64,000 bases of DNA, taken from contig NZ_FBXK01000005.1 in the NCBI RefSeq assembly GCF_900013425.1, positions 2,728,001 through 2,792,000 on the forward strand, in the 5' to 3' direction. Of the stretch, positions 63,215-64,000 are shown piece after piece. Within the stretch, counting starts at the first letter, position 1. Each line of letters opens with the position of its first letter. Below the pieces are notes generated by a model. It saw nothing but the letters and a program-made list of their open reading frames with translations, was not told the origin of the DNA and made no database searches. The position numbers and the translations under genes were made by a program. The stretch comes from Sphingobium sp. Z007. GTDB lineage: Bacteria; Pseudomonadota; Alphaproteobacteria; Sphingomonadales; Sphingomonadaceae.

Positions 63215-64000
63215 GCCGTTCCCGCTTCCACATGGGCAACCGCTGCCCCCTTGCTGCGCGCGGCGATAAGGCAGCCGGCGACGATGAGCAATGCGCCCGC
63301 GACGGTCGTAAGCGTCAGCCGCTCGCCAAAGGCCAGCCAGCCGACGATCGCCGCCCAGAAGAACGCGCTATATTCGACCGGGATCAGCCGCTGCGCTTCC
63401 GCCCGCGCATAGGCCCAGGACAGGGCGGCCAGCGAGGTGAACGCCAAGGTCGCCGCCAGCAGCACAAGGGGGGCGGCCGTGATGGGGGGCGCATGGGCAA
63501 GCCACGGCGCACCGAGCGAAAAGACGCCGAGCATGACGAGATGCTGGAAGAAGGCGACCTCGATTGGGGAAGCGACCTGCGCCTGTTGCCGCTGGATGAT
63601 GAGGTTCCAGGCGAAGAGGATGGCGGACGCCAGCACGGCGCCAGCCCCCAATAGCGCGTCAGCGTCATAGACGCCCTGAAGCCGGCCCGACAGAATGACC
63701 GCTACCCCCACCAGCCCCAGCAGCGACGCCATGACAGCCTGTCGGCCGACGCTTTCCTTGAGCAGCAGCGCGGCCAGATAGAGGGCGATCAGCGGCGCGA
63801 TGAAGGACAGCGCGATCGCTTCGGCCAGCGGCATCCGCATGAGCGCCCAAAAGAAGAGCGCGGCCATCAGCGCGACCACCGTTCCGCGCAGCAGATGGAT
63901 GCGCAGCACCGCGCGCGACGGCCAGCGCTGGCGGGTGAGCAGCATCAGGACGAGGCCCAGAATGGTGCCGGTGACCGCGCGCCAGAACAGGGCGTTGTAC
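63211..64000 (-). CDS. EamA/DMT-family transporter (N-terminus beyond window)
   Basis: The leftward frame is open from the window end; the visible part, about 262 residues, contains at least eight membrane helices ('GTVVALMAALFFWALMRMPL', 'AIALSFIAPLIALYLAALLL', 'LVLLAATLAFTSLAALSWAY', 'AGALLIVAGCLIAARS') and two EamA repeats, the second with 'IPVEYSAFFWAAIVGWLAFG'. EamA proteins export metabolites or amino acids; the substrate is unknown. An internal ATG at 63945 is not the start because the homologous sequence continues upstream ('YNALFWRAVTGTILGLVLM'). Confidence 0.88.
   Translation of the reverse strand, partial: YNALFWRAVTGTILGLVLMLLTRQRWPSRAVLRIHLLRGTVVALMAALFFWALMRMPLAEAIALSFIAPLIALYLAALLLKESVGRQAVMASLLGLVGVAVILSGRLQGVYDADALLGAGAVLASAILFAWNLIIQRQQAQVASPIEVAFFQHLVMLGVFSLGAPWLAHAPPITAAPLVLLAATLAFTSLAALSWAYARAEAQRLIPVEYSAFFWAAIVGWLAFGERLTLTTVAGALLIVAGCLIAARSKGAAVAHVEAGTA

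Overview
The window is high-GC alphaproteobacterial chromosome, most likely a sphingomonad (Sphingobium/Sphingomonas group). This is judged from the L-rhamnonate/DKDR hydrolase genes of the non-phosphorylated rhamnose route, an EipA (DUF1134) protein, a DUF2093 protein, a CBP3-type chaperone next to a YceD protein, and many TonB/Tat-exported carbohydrate functions. Most of the window is ordinary, densely packed chromosome with many 1-4 base start/stop overlaps.

Region 1 (1-11418) is a rhamnose and pectin (rhamnogalacturonan-I type) utilisation locus. A partial fumarylacetoacetase-fold hydrolase and L-rhamnonate dehydratase are transcribed leftward. An IclR regulator, an L-rhamnose dehydrogenase-like SDR, a Tat-exported esterase and lutABC are transcribed rightward. 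kduI, kduD, a GH53 endo-galactanase and a GH43-like lipoprotein follow. The logic is coherent. Exported enzymes trim acetyl, galactan and arabinan/galactan decorations, KduI/KduD process unsaturated uronate, and the rhamnose branch ends in pyruvate plus L-lactate, which LutABC oxidises.

Region 2 (11419-17055) holds small envelope proteins, purD and xseA (divergent, with start codons sharing one CATG), a DUF2093 protein and an M23 peptidase. Region 3 (17056-23463) holds a large TonB-dependent receptor with a sulfotransferase-like protein and a TPR/aspartyl-hydroxylase protein. Region 4 (23464-40690) holds clpB, two exported peptidases, a MarR-controlled aromatic-acid-type efflux operon (FUSC, DUF1656, HlyD, NodT), bamE, a CBP3 chaperone, yceD, dinB, eipA and a tRNA-Ser(GCT).

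Region 5 (40669-45166) is the most unusual part. It is a 4.5 kb island between the 3' end of tRNA-Ser and a 26-bp direct copy of that end. It carries lower-GC unrecognised ORFs, the 5' part of a type I-C cas3, and a 27-spacer CRISPR array. cas3 runs directly into the first, half-destroyed repeat, so the rest of cas3, the other cas genes and the leader appear to have been deleted in one event. The spacers include two same-register variants of one target and two overlapping protospacers, so the array once sampled the same or related invaders repeatedly. No integrase is visible.

Region 6 (45183-64000) holds a low-molecular-weight tyrosine phosphatase, an ATP-grasp protein and a polysaccharide deacetylase, then a flavin reductase, maeB, mutS, glnD, an xthA-ribA-L,D-transpeptidase operon, a possible structured RNA, lolA, ftsK, a GNAT acetyltransferase and a window-truncated EamA transporter. 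Two families of paired inverted repeats (REP-like) lie between genes at 8337, 31228, 36449 and 56487.
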